From contig JANXTP010000090.1 in assembly GCA_025352345.1 (NCBI GenBank), forward strand, positions 1 through 33,363: a stretch of 33,363 bases of DNA, written 5' to 3'. Of the stretch, positions 1 to 7,378 are shown one piece after another. Both the position numbers and the translations under genes were made by a program. The stretch comes from Burkholderiales bacterium (lineage in GTDB: Bacteria > Pseudomonadota > Gammaproteobacteria > Burkholderiales > Burkholderiaceae_C). The notes beneath the pieces were generated by a model that saw only the letters and a program-made list of their open reading frames with translations, was not told the DNA's origin and made no database searches. Position 1 is the stretch's first letter, and each line of letters begins with the position of its first letter.

Positions 1-493
1 TGCGCGAGCGCATGTGCTCGATGTCCGGCATCCAGCCTGAGGATTCGTCGCAGCGGTAGTGCACCGGCGTGCCGCCCGACAGGCCGGCGACGGCCGTGTA
101 GAGCGGGTAGTCGGGCGACGGGATCAGCACCTCGTCGCCGTCGTTGAGCAGGGCGTTCATGCCCATCGCGATCAGCTCGGAGGCACCGTTGCCGAGGTAC
201 ACGTCGTCGATCGTCACGCCGGCGACGTTCTTCTGCTGCGTGTAGTGAACGACCGCCTTGCGCGGTGCGAACAGGCCCTTGCTGTCGGTGTAGCCGGCGC
301 TGTTCGGCAGGTTGCGGATCATGTCCTGCACGATCTCGTCGGGCGGCTCCAGCCCGAACACCGCGAGATTGCCGATGTTCAGCTTGATGATCTTCTGCCC
401 TTCTTCCTCCATCTGCCGGGCCTTGTCGAGCACCGGACCACGGATGTCGTAGCAGACGTTGGCGAGCTTGCTTGACTTGGCAACAGCTTTCAA
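1..493 (-). CDS. alaT: Pyridoxal-phosphate aminotransferase AlaT, N-terminal part (cut by window edge)
   Basis: Read on the minus strand this is the first ~164 residues of a class I/II aminotransferase of the AlaT/YfbQ type, which makes alanine from pyruvate with glutamate as donor in the cytoplasm. The N-terminus (KSSKLANVCYDIRGPVLDKA, then GQKIIKLNIGNLAVFG) and the GNGASELI and IPSPDYPLYT segments are hallmarks of this subfamily. The PLP lysine lies beyond the window. I chose the TTG at 491-493 because the protein then aligns with the usual AlaT start (K-x-x-x-K-S-x-K-L-A-N-V) and GGAG sits 6 nt upstream; I see no suitable ATG. It is divergent from the gene at 567, and both use TTG. A broad-specificity aminotransferase is an alternative, but AlaT is likely. 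Confidence 0.88.
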   Translation of the reverse strand, partial: MKAVAKSSKLANVCYDIRGPVLDKARQMEEEGQKIIKLNIGNLAVFGLEPPDEIVQDMIRNLPNSAGYTDSKGLFAPRKAVVHYTQQKNVAGVTIDDVYLGNGASELIAMGMNALLNDGDEVLIPSPDYPLYTAVAGLSGGTPVHYRCDESSGWMPDIEHMRSR

Positions 494-527
494 AGCGGGG
501 CTCCAGCACCGCGCCGACAGGGCGCGA

Positions 528-545
528 AGCCTACAATTTTAGGCT
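528..545. promoter_or_regulatory. Inverted repeat and -10-like box between two divergent genes
   Basis: AGCCTA (528-533) and TAGGCT (540-545) form a perfect 6-bp inverted repeat with a 6-nt centre. It overlaps TACAAT (532-537), a good -10 candidate for the gene at 567, and ATTTTA (536-541), which reads TAAAAT on the minus strand toward alaT. I see no convincing -35 for either. It may be a shared operator or a chance dyad. Confidence 0.35.
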
Positions 546-566
546 CAGTGATCAACCGAGGTCGCC

Positions 567-941
567 TTGAAACTGCACGCCGAACGGATCGAAGGAACCA
601 ACGCCATTGCACGCCACGGGCCCGACGGCGTGCTGGTCAACGGCGTGCAGCACACCTGCAGCGTGGTGGTGCCGTGGACGGGGCTGGTCACTGCCTGGCC
701 CGTGACCCGTTTCGAGAACCTGGCCGCTGACCATTTCAAAGCGCTGGCCGAGCACGCACCCGAGCTGGTGATCTTCGGCAGCGGCGCACGATTGCGCTTT
801 CCGCCGGCTGGCCTGCTGCGGCCGCTGATCGAGCGGCGTATCGGCGTCGAGACCATGGACACCGCCGCCGCCTGCCGCACCTACAACGTGCTGTTGTCCG
901 AAGGCCGCACGGTGGTGGCAGCGCTGCTGTTCGAGCACTGA
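567..941 (+). CDS. Mth938-like (DUF498) domain protein
   Basis: A 124-residue cytoplasmic protein with no signal peptide or membrane segment. The pattern (VLVNG near residue 22, WPVTRFENL, PELVIFGSGARLRFPP, then GVETMDTAAACRTYNVLLSEGRTVVAALL) matches the Mth938-like/DUF498 family, related to mitochondrial complex I assembly factor NDUFAF3. The bacterial role is not established. The start is TTG at 567, with GAGG at 558-561 five bases upstream. It is divergent from alaT and 103 bp ahead of bcp, which appears to have its own promoter. Family assignment is fairly secure; function unknown. Confidence 0.85.
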   Translation: MKLHAERIEGTNAIARHGPDGVLVNGVQHTCSVVVPWTGLVTAWPVTRFENLAADHFKALAEHAPELVIFGSGARLRFPPAGLLRPLIERRIGVETMDTAAACRTYNVLLSEGRTVVAALLFEH

Positions 942-996
942 GCCCCTCGCAGAGACCGCACACACCGGTCACCGCCGTCCAGACACGACCCACCCC

Positions 997-1002
997 TATA
1001 AT
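997..1002 (+). promoter_or_regulatory. Probable -10 box for bcp
   Basis: A perfect TATAAT lies 42 bp upstream of the bcp start codon. The -35 region 16-18 bp further up (about 973-980) is GC-rich and unlike TTGACA, so the promoter may be weak or activator-dependent. An OxyR-type site cannot be judged by eye. Confidence 0.5.
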
Positions 1003-1044
1003 TGAAAGCTACGCGCAGCGACAGCGCAACACTCCACCTTTCCC

Positions 1045-1521
1045 ATGACGCCAGCCCTCAACAAACCCCTCCCGGACTTTGAAGCGCTCGCCACCAGCGG
1101 AGTGAAATTCACCCCGCAGGCTTACGCCGGACGGACCGTGGTGTTGTACTTCTATCCTAAAGACAACACACCGGGCTGCACCACTGAAGCGATGCAGTTC
1201 CGTGATTTCCACAAGGAATTCATCGCCGCCGACGCGGTGGTGTTCGGTGTGTCGCGCGACAACATGGCCTCGCACGAGAAGTTCAAGCAGAACCTCGAAC
1301 TGCCGTTCGACCTGATCGCCGACACCGAAGAAAAGCTGTGCCACATGTTCGGTGTGGTCAAGAACAAGATCATGTACGGCAAGAAGGTCAAGGGCATCGA
1401 GCGCAGCACCTTCCTGATCGACGGCGCCGGTGTGTTACGTGGCGAGTGGCGCGGCCTGAAGGTCGCCGGCCACGTCGAGGAAGTGCTGGCCGCCGCGCAG
1501 GCCCTGAAAGAGCAAGTCTGA
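1045..1521 (+). CDS. bcp: Thioredoxin-dependent peroxiredoxin (Bcp/PrxQ family)
   Basis: A 158-residue thioredoxin-fold peroxidase that reduces hydrogen peroxide and organic peroxides in the cytoplasm. The peroxidatic cysteine is C45 in the motif PKDNTPGCTTEA, followed by FRD. Length and the C-terminal segment (STFLIDGAGVLRGEWRGLKVAGHVEEVL) fit Bcp. In many Bcp proteins a resolving cysteine sits five residues after the peroxidatic one (C50 in E. coli); here residue 50 is Met. The only other cysteine I see is C99 (EKLCHMFG), so the enzyme may use C99, or act as a 1-Cys type with an external thiol. It is monocistronic: own -10 box and a strong terminator just downstream. Confidence 0.93.
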   Translation: MTPALNKPLPDFEALATSGVKFTPQAYAGRTVVLYFYPKDNTPGCTTEAMQFRDFHKEFIAADAVVFGVSRDNMASHEKFKQNLELPFDLIADTEEKLCHMFGVVKNKIMYGKKVKGIERSTFLIDGAGVLRGEWRGLKVAGHVEEVLAAAQALKEQV

Positions 1522-1540
1522 TCTGCCATTCATTCCCACG

Positions 1541-1571
1541 AAAAGCCGCACACACCCTGTGCGGCTTTTTT
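1541..1571 (+). terminator. Rho-independent terminator after bcp
   Basis: A perfect 12-bp stem (1541-1552 pairs with 1558-1569) encloses a 5-nt loop and runs into a T-tract; the arms contain GCCGCACA/TGTGCGGC. It ends the bcp transcript. The flanking A- and T-runs make it potentially bidirectional. Confidence 0.92.
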
Positions 1572-1614
1572 GTTTTCCGATACGCTGTCATGTAACTTCA
1601 TTCGTCGCTGCCCC

Positions 1615-3279
1615 ATGCCACTGCCCAAGCCGCCTGCCAAACGTGCCTCCTTGTTGTCTGCTACCGATTTCGAGTCCCAGGCTGCCGCCAAACCGACGAA
1701 GCGTTCCACGCGCACCAGCGCAGACGCCGAGCTCGCAGCGCCTGCCGAGTTGAACCTGTACGACCCAGCTGCGCTGGCGCCGACGCGCGCATCGAGCCCG
1801 GCGCCCGTGGCTGCAGCAGTCAAACGGCAGGAACCCAGGCCACGCCCCGCGAAGCCGCGTGGCACTGGCCCCGCCAAGCTGTTCGTGCTCGACACCAACG
1901 TGCTGATGCACGACCCGATGAGCCTGTTCCGCTTCGACGAGCACGACGTCTACCTGCCGATGATCACGCTCGAAGAGCTCGACGATCACAAGAAGGGCAT
2001 GACCGAGGTCGCTCGCAATGCACGCCAGGTCAGCCGCGACCTTGACGCGCTGGCGGCGAACATGAGCGCACGCAAGAGCCAGAGCTCGATGGACGGCCTG
2101 GGTGAAGGCCTGCCACTGGCGCACACCGGCCACCGCGAGGCCGCGGGCAAGCTGTTCTTCCAGACCAATCTGGTCAATGTGACGCTGCCGGCCGGCCTGC
2201 CACAGGGCAAGGCCGACAACCAGATCCTGGGCGTGGTGCAGGCCTTGCGCGACCAGCAACCCGGACGCGAGGTGGTGCTGGTGTCGAAGGACATCAACAT
2301 GCGCATCAAGGCGCGCGCCCTGGGCCTGCCGGCGGAAGACTATTTCAACGACAAGACGCTGGAAGACGGTGACCTGCTCTACACCGGCGTGCTGCAGCTG
2401 CCTCCTGATTTTTGGGACCGCCATGGCAAGACGATGGAAAGCTGGAACCAGGGCGGATTCACGTTTTACCGCATCAGCGGGCCGCTGGTGCCCACGCTGC
2501 TCATCAACCAGTTTGTTTACCTTGAAGCACCGGGCGCAGCGCCGTTGCACGCCAAGGTGACCGAGATCACCGGCAAGACCGCCGTGTTGCGCACGCTGCG
2601 CGAATACACCCACACCAAGAACGCGGTGTGGGGCGTGACCGCGCGCAACCGCGAGCAGAACTTCGCGCTGAACCTGCTGATGGATCCGGACTGCGACTTC
2701 ATCACGCTCACCGGCACGGCAGGCACCGGCAAGACGCTGATGACACTGGCTGCCGGTCTCTCCCAGGTGATGGACGACCGCCGCTACACCGAGATCATCG
2801 TCACCCGGGTGACGGTGCCGGTGGGTGAAGATATCGGCTTCCTGCCCGGTACCGAGGAGGAGAAGATGAGCCCGTGGATGGGCGCCCTCGACGACAACCT
2901 CGAAGTGCTGGCGAAGACCGACGGCGGCGCCGGCGAATGGGGCCGCGCGGCCACCAACGACCTGGTGCGCAGCAAGATCAAGATCAAGAGCCTGAACTTC
3001 ATGCGCGGCCGCACCTTCCTGAACAAGTTTGTGCTGATCGATGAGGCGCAAAACCTCACACCCAAGCAAATGAAAACGCTGATCACCCGCGCCGGTCCGG
3101 GCACCAAGATCGTCTGCCTGGGCAACCTGGCGCAGATCGACACGCCCTACCTGACCGAAGGCAGCTCGGGCCTCACCTACGCGGTCGACCGCTTCAAGGG
3201 CTGGCCGCACAGCGGCCACGTGACACTGGCGCGCGGCGAGCGGTCACGGCTGGCGGACTTCGCCAGCGAGGTGCTCTGA
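1615..3279 (+). CDS. PIN-PhoH fusion ATPase/nuclease (PhoH2/YlaK-like)
   Basis: A 554-residue cytoplasmic protein. After a low-complexity basic/proline-rich N-terminus (about 1-85) comes a PIN nuclease domain (LFVLDTNVLMHD with D93, and ITLEELDDHKKG) and a C-terminal PhoH ATPase with Walker A GTAGTGKT (367-374) and Walker B VLIDEAQN (473-480), ending in the usual ERSRLADFASEVL. PIN-PhoH proteins are linked to RNA unwinding and cleavage, with some as toxin-antitoxin modules; the physiological role in this group is unclear. A longer frame opens at TTG 1570, but that lies in the T-tract of the bcp terminator, so ATG 1615 is the likely start. It is convergent with the ligase gene, 24 bp away. Confidence 0.9.
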   Translation: MPLPKPPAKRASLLSATDFESQAAAKPTKRSTRTSADAELAAPAELNLYDPAALAPTRASSPAPVAAAVKRQEPRPRPAKPRGTGPAKLFVLDTNVLMHDPMSLFRFDEHDVYLPMITLEELDDHKKGMTEVARNARQVSRDLDALAANMSARKSQSSMDGLGEGLPLAHTGHREAAGKLFFQTNLVNVTLPAGLPQGKADNQILGVVQALRDQQPGREVVLVSKDINMRIKARALGLPAEDYFNDKTLEDGDLLYTGVLQLPPDFWDRHGKTMESWNQGGFTFYRISGPLVPTLLINQFVYLEAPGAAPLHAKVTEITGKTAVLRTLREYTHTKNAVWGVTARNREQNFALNLLMDPDCDFITLTGTAGTGKTLMTLAAGLSQVMDDRRYTEIIVTRVTVPVGEDIGFLPGTEEEKMSPWMGALDDNLEVLAKTDGGAGEWGRAATNDLVRSKIKIKSLNFMRGRTFLNKFVLIDEAQNLTPKQMKTLITRAGPGTKIVCLGNLAQIDTPYLTEGSSGLTYAVDRFKGWPHSGHVTLARGERSRLADFASEVL

Positions 3280-3303
3280 CCCCGCGCGGAACCACCCACG
3301 CGG

Positions 3304-4188
3304 TCACAGCGCGGCGTCGTGCAAGCGCCAGTAGCTCGCGAAGCGCGGCACGCCAGAAGGCGTCATGCCGCGGTGGGTGTAGCTGATCCAGCTGCCCACC
3401 GGCGGCGGGTCGCGGCGCTCGGCATCAGTGAAACCGGTGCCGATGCGGAATTCGATGCCGCTGGCGCTGCGCACCCGCAAGGCGCCCATCAGATCGGCCA
3501 GGCGGCCATGGCCCGGCTCGTGGGCCAGCACCTGCGCTTCGGCATCCTGCAAGGGCTTGAGCTTCCACAGCGCGCTGCTGCGTCCGGGCGACCAAAGCGC
3601 ATCGGCACGGTGCAGCACCAGGCCTTCGCCACCGCCGCGGACCACGCTGTCGAGCCGCTGCTGCAAGGCGGCGCGATCGGGCAATTGGGTTTGTTCGACG
3701 GCCGCCCAGACCGTAGCCCGCGAGGCCGCAGCCAGCGCGGCGATGCGTGCGGCGCGTGTGGCGAAATCGCCCGGCGCACCTGGCAGATCGAACACCATCA
3801 GCCGCAGTGCGCGCCAGCCGGCGTCATCCGGCGTGACCCTGCGAACCGTGCCGGACACGAGGTCGAAACGCTCGCGCCCGCCCCACAGTTCGCCGTCCAG
3901 CGCGACCGGTGGCAAGGCCTCGGTGAACCAGGCAGGCGCAGGGACCGGTCGACCACTGCGAAAGCGCAGCCAACCACTATCCCAGATGGCCCGCACACCA
4001 TCGAGTTTTTCGCTGACGAGGTGGCCGCGAGGGTCAATGTCGGGTCGCGCTTCGGACAGCAGCGCAATGGAGGGCGCGCCCAGTGCCTCGTCGGCGCGAG
4101 GCTTGGCGTTGGAACGCGCTACCGGCCACGCCGCGGCCACAGCGGCAAGTGCATGGCGGCGCGAGCAAGGGATGTCGAACAAGGTCAT
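3304..4188 (-). CDS. Exported ATP-dependent DNA ligase
   Basis: A 294-residue minimal ATP-dependent DNA ligase that would seal nicks with AMP transfer. The adenylation lysine is K61 in SEKLDGVRAIWD (motif I); ALDGELW (motif III), EGLVLH (motif IV) and LWKLKP (motif V) follow, then a small OB domain (GALRVRS...FRIGTGF...VGSWISYTH). The N-terminus has twin Arg, a hydrophobic stretch and an Ala-rich end (SRRHALAAVAAAW), so it probably carries a Tat- or Sec-type signal, as in the small periplasmic ligases of Haemophilus and Neisseria. Start ATG 4186-4188 has GGAG 8 nt upstream, inside a hairpin. It is the last of three minus-strand genes after acuI and prpE, with a 120-bp gap. Family is confident; export is inferred. 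Confidence 0.88.
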   Translation of the reverse strand: MTLFDIPCSRRHALAAVAAAWPVARSNAKPRADEALGAPSIALLSEARPDIDPRGHLVSEKLDGVRAIWDSGWLRFRSGRPVPAPAWFTEALPPVALDGELWGGRERFDLVSGTVRRVTPDDAGWRALRLMVFDLPGAPGDFATRAARIAALAAASRATVWAAVEQTQLPDRAALQQRLDSVVRGGGEGLVLHRADALWSPGRSSALWKLKPLQDAEAQVLAHEPGHGRLADLMGALRVRSASGIEFRIGTGFTDAERRDPPPVGSWISYTHRGMTPSGVPRFASYWRLHDAAL

Positions 4189-4193
4189 GGCAT

Positions 4194-4215
4194 CGGCTCC
4201 ATCGTTGCGGAGCCG
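4194..4215 (-). promoter_or_regulatory. Hairpin covering the ligase ribosome binding site
   Basis: CGGCTCC (4194-4200) and GGAGCCG (4209-4215) form a perfect 7-bp stem with an 8-nt loop. On the minus-strand mRNA the 3' arm contains the GGAG that precedes the ligase start, so folding would mask it. This could lower ligase translation, or attenuate read-through from prpE. There is no U-tract, so it is not a standard terminator. Function is inference. Confidence 0.4.
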
Positions 4216-4308
4216 CCAGTCTGTTCATTGCACAGCGCTTCGCCCATCCCCCCGAGCGCGGACAGCCGTTCGGGGGACAACGACGGTGGAGCGCCCGGGC
4301 GCAGCCGG

Positions 4309-6204
4309 TCAGGACACCAGCGTGTCCTTGATCTGCTGCAGCGAGGTCGGATCGTCGATTGTCGTCAGATCGCCCGGATCCCGGTGTTCACACACGGCTT
4401 GAATCGCGCGGCGCAGCAGCTTGCCGGAGCGGGTCTTCGGCAGCGCGCTGACGAAGCGCACCCCGGCCGGCCGGGCCAGCGCGCCGAGCTGGGCGCCGAC
4501 CACCTTCATCACCTCGGCTTCCAACGTCGCTGCATCGGCTGCGGTCGCGGCCCTCGATGAATCCCTCAGCACGACGAACGCCATCGCCACCTGCCCCTTC
4601 AGCGCATCGGCGACTCCCACCACTGCGACCTCGGCCACCGCGGCATGGCTGGAAATGCTTTCCTCGATCTCGCGCGTGCCGAGCCGGTGGCCGGCGACGT
4701 TGATCACGTCATCGGTGCGACCGAGGATGAAGTAATAGCCGTCGGCATCGCGCAGCCCCCAGTCGAAGGTGCTGTAGACCAGCTTGCCGGGCGCGCCGCT
4801 CCAGTAGGTCTTGACGAAGCGCTCGTCGTCGCGCCAGACGGTCTGCATGCAGCCCGGCGGCAGCGGCCCGTCGATGACCAGCACGCCCTTCTGGTTAGGT
4901 TCGGTCAGCTCCAGGCCGGTCAACTCGTCCCTCACCTTGACGGCATAGCCGTACATCGCGAAGCCCGGGCTGCCCAGCTTCGCCGGCGCGGGTTCGACGC
5001 CGTGGGCGATGGTGAGGATCGGCCAGCCGGTTTCGGTCTGCCAGTAGTTGTCGATGACGGGTTTGCCCAGCGCTTGTGAAATCCACGCCGCGGTGGGCTC
5101 GTCGAGCGGCTCACCCGCCAGGAACAGCGCGCGCAGCGACGACAGGTCGTATTGCGACAGGTATTTCGGGTCAGCTTTCTTCAGAACCCGGATCGCGGTC
5201 GGCGAGCTGAACATCACCGACACGCGGTACTTCTCGACCAGGCTCCACCAGATGCCAGCATCCGGCCGCGTCGGCAGGCCCTCGTACAAGATGGTGGCCA
5301 TGCCATTGATCAACGGCGCGTAGACGATGTAGCTGTGGCCGACCACCCAGCCGATGTCGCTGCCAGAGAAGAAGGTCTCACCCGGGTGGGCGCAGTAGAT
5401 GTGCTTCATGCTGGCGGCCATGGCCACCGCGTAGCCCCCGGTGTCGCGCTGCACGCCCTTGGGCTTTCCGGTGGTGCCGCTGGTGTACAGCGTGTAGCTC
5501 GGGTGCGTGGACTCGACCCAGGTACAGGGGACGACCGCCGCGATGTGCTGCTCGCGCAGCGCTTCGTAGGACACATCACGCCCGGCAACGAGTTCCATCG
5601 GGCTCAGCCCGCGATCGATCAGCAGCACTTTCTGCGGCTTGTGTGACGCCAGCCGGATCGCTTCGTCGAGCAGCGGTTTGTAGGGCAGCACCTTGCCCGA
5701 GCGGCTGCCCGCGTCGGCGCTGATGATCACGGTGGGCTGCGCATCGTCGATGCGGCTCGCCAGGCTGCCGCTGGCAAAGCCGCCGAACACCACCGAATGG
5801 ATGGCACCGATGCGCACGCAGGCCAGCATCGCGAACACCGCCTGCGCCACCATCGGCATGTAGATCAGCACCCTGTCCCCCTGCTGCACGCCCAGCGACA
5901 GCAGGATCGCCGCCATCCGCTGCACCTCGGCATGCAGTTCGCGGTAGTTGTAGGTTCGCTCGGCGTCGGTTTCGGTCGACACGCAGATCAGCGCCGCCTG
6001 GTCGCCGCGCTCAGCCAGATGGCGATCGACCGCGTTGTGGCACAGGTTGGTCCGACCGCCGACGAACCAGCGGGCAAATGGCGGATTGCTGTGGTCACAG
6101 ACCTGATCGAACGGTCGGTGCCAGTCGATCAGCGCGGCCTGCTCGGCCCAGAAAGCGTCGCGGTCGGTCAGCGAGCGCTGGTGGAAGTCGGCATAGCGGG
6201 TCAT
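4309..6204 (-). CDS. prpE: Propionyl-CoA synthetase (PrpE, acyl-CoA synthetase family)
   Basis: A 631-residue AMP-forming acyl-CoA synthetase. It carries the P-loop TSGTTGKPKG (241-250) followed by VQRDTGG, typical of PrpE, the core motif NYWQTETGWP, the hinge region GRTDDVINVAGHRLGTREIEE, and the C-terminal catalytic lysine K595 (TRSGKLLRRAI). It activates propionate to propionyl-CoA; relatives also take 3-hydroxypropionate or acrylate. It follows acuI by 55 bp on the same strand, so the two are probably cotranscribed. The pairing suggests that acrylate, 3-hydroxypropionate or propionate is routed to propionyl-CoA. No 2-methylcitrate genes lie nearby. An acetyl-CoA synthetase is less likely, given the TLYTSGTTGKPKGVQRDTGG stretch and the length. 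Confidence 0.9.
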   Translation of the reverse strand: MTRYADFHQRSLTDRDAFWAEQAALIDWHRPFDQVCDHSNPPFARWFVGGRTNLCHNAVDRHLAERGDQAALICVSTETDAERTYNYRELHAEVQRMAAILLSLGVQQGDRVLIYMPMVAQAVFAMLACVRIGAIHSVVFGGFASGSLASRIDDAQPTVIISADAGSRSGKVLPYKPLLDEAIRLASHKPQKVLLIDRGLSPMELVAGRDVSYEALREQHIAAVVPCTWVESTHPSYTLYTSGTTGKPKGVQRDTGGYAVAMAASMKHIYCAHPGETFFSGSDIGWVVGHSYIVYAPLINGMATILYEGLPTRPDAGIWWSLVEKYRVSVMFSSPTAIRVLKKADPKYLSQYDLSSLRALFLAGEPLDEPTAAWISQALGKPVIDNYWQTETGWPILTIAHGVEPAPAKLGSPGFAMYGYAVKVRDELTGLELTEPNQKGVLVIDGPLPPGCMQTVWRDDERFVKTYWSGAPGKLVYSTFDWGLRDADGYYFILGRTDDVINVAGHRLGTREIEESISSHAAVAEVAVVGVADALKGQVAMAFVVLRDSSRAATAADAATLEAEVMKVVGAQLGALARPAGVRFVSALPKTRSGKLLRRAIQAVCEHRDPGDLTTIDDPTSLQQIKDTLVS

Positions 6205-6259
6205 GTGTGTCTCCAGTGGTTCGGGCCCGGCTCTGCGGCCGGTCTCACGGCGATCGATC

Positions 6260-7240
6260 TCAGGCGATGTTGACGACCAACCGGCCTCGCACCTTGCCGT
6301 CGATCAAGTCGGTCGCACGCGCCACGCAATCGTCGAGCGTGATGTCTTCGGCCATCGCTTCCAGCAGGCTCAGGTCGATGTCGCGCGCCAGCCGCGCCCA
6401 GGCTTGCTCGCGCAGCGCGAGCGGAACGATGACGCTTTCAACGCCCACCAGCGTCACGCCGCGCAGGATGAACGGCATCACCGTGGCCGGCAGGTCTGCG
6501 CCCTGTGCCAGCCCGCAGGCAGCAACCACGCCGTTGTAGCGCGTCTGCGCCAGCGCATTGGCCAGCGTGTGGCTGCCGACCGCATCGACCACCGCCGCCC
6601 AGCGCTCTTTCTGCAACGGCTTGCCGGGCGACGACAGCTCGGCGCGGTCGATCACCGTGGTGGCTCCCAACTTCTTCAGGTAATCGGCCCCGGCCGCCTT
6701 GCCGGTGGCCGCGACCACGGTGTGGCCCGCCTTCGCCAGCAGCATGGTCGCGACACTGCCGACGCCGCCAGTGGCGCCCGTCACCAGCACCTCGCCATCG
6801 CCGGGCTTCACGCCATGGCGTTCGAGCGCCAGCACGCACAGCATCGCGGTGTAGCCGGCGGTGCCGAGCGCCATCGCCTGGCGAGTCGTGAAGGCTTCGG
6901 GCAGCTTCACCAACCAGTCGCCCTTCAGCCGCGCCCGCGCGGCCAGGCAGCCCCAGCGCGTTTCACCCAATCCCCAGCCGTTGTGGATGAAGCGGTCGCC
7001 CGGCTTCCATTTCGGATGGCTGCTTTCCAGCACCGTGCCAGCGCCGTCGATGCCGGCGATCATCGGCCAGCTGCGCACCACCGGCCCGCGTTGGGTGATC
7101 GCGAGGCCGTCCTTGTAGTTCAACGTCGAGTGAGAGATGGCCGCCAGCACATCGCCCTCGGGCAATTGGGCCTCATCGACCGGCTTCACCGAAGCGATGA
7201 ATCCGGCGTCGGACTTTTCAAGCAGCAGCGCTTTGAACAT
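6260..7240 (-). CDS. acuI: Acryloyl-CoA reductase, MDR family (AcuI/YhdH)
   Basis: A 326-residue zinc-free medium-chain reductase of the AcuI/YhdH group, which uses NADPH to reduce acryloyl-CoA to propionyl-CoA. Visible marks are the start MFKALLLEK, NYKDGLAITQRGPVV, the GroES-fold segment GIDGAGTVLES, and the nucleotide-binding VTGATGGVGSVA; the structural-zinc cysteines of alcohol dehydrogenases are absent. Length fits E. coli YhdH (about 324). A frame continues upstream, but ATG 7238-7240 matches the family start and has AAGGA six bases ahead; the ATG at 7244-7246 is too close to it. It heads the minus-strand run acuI-prpE-ligase and is divergent from the NlpC/P60 gene. Confidence 0.9.
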   Translation of the reverse strand: MFKALLLEKSDAGFIASVKPVDEAQLPEGDVLAAISHSTLNYKDGLAITQRGPVVRSWPMIAGIDGAGTVLESSHPKWKPGDRFIHNGWGLGETRWGCLAARARLKGDWLVKLPEAFTTRQAMALGTAGYTAMLCVLALERHGVKPGDGEVLVTGATGGVGSVATMLLAKAGHTVVAATGKAAGADYLKKLGATTVIDRAELSSPGKPLQKERWAAVVDAVGSHTLANALAQTRYNGVVAACGLAQGADLPATVMPFILRGVTLVGVESVIVPLALREQAWARLARDIDLSLLEAMAEDITLDDCVARATDLIDGKVRGRLVVNIA

Positions 7241-7378
7241 GAGCATTCCTTGTGGTTCCTGGTCATCCCCCGGGGGGGTGTAAGCATCGCGCAGATGGCT
7301 GTCTGGCGTCTGACAGGGCCCCACCGCCCGAACGAATCGCATTTGACGCCCTCCGGGGCCTCGCCTATCCTGCGCCGC

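Noticed and set aside
1570-1614. Upstream TTG start extending the PIN-PhoH protein by 15 residues
   Set aside because: The TTG lies in the T-tract of the bcp terminator and has no ribosome site; ATG 1615 is more plausible.
1588-3219. Open frame of 543 codons on the minus strand opposite the PIN-PhoH gene
   Set aside because: The product is rich in H, V, Q and R with no recognisable motif, and the plus strand encodes a clear PIN-PhoH protein. Such shadow frames are common in high-GC DNA.
3319-4560. Open frame of 413 codons on the plus strand opposite the ligase and the end of prpE
   Set aside because: It spans two genes on the other strand, has no family signature and has Arg/Gly/Ala-rich composition typical of antisense frames.
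7267-7277. CCCCC/GGGGG palindrome between acuI and the NlpC/P60 gene
   Set aside because: It is a simple C-run then G-run with no loop, T-tract or repeat nearby; likely chance in GC-rich DNA.
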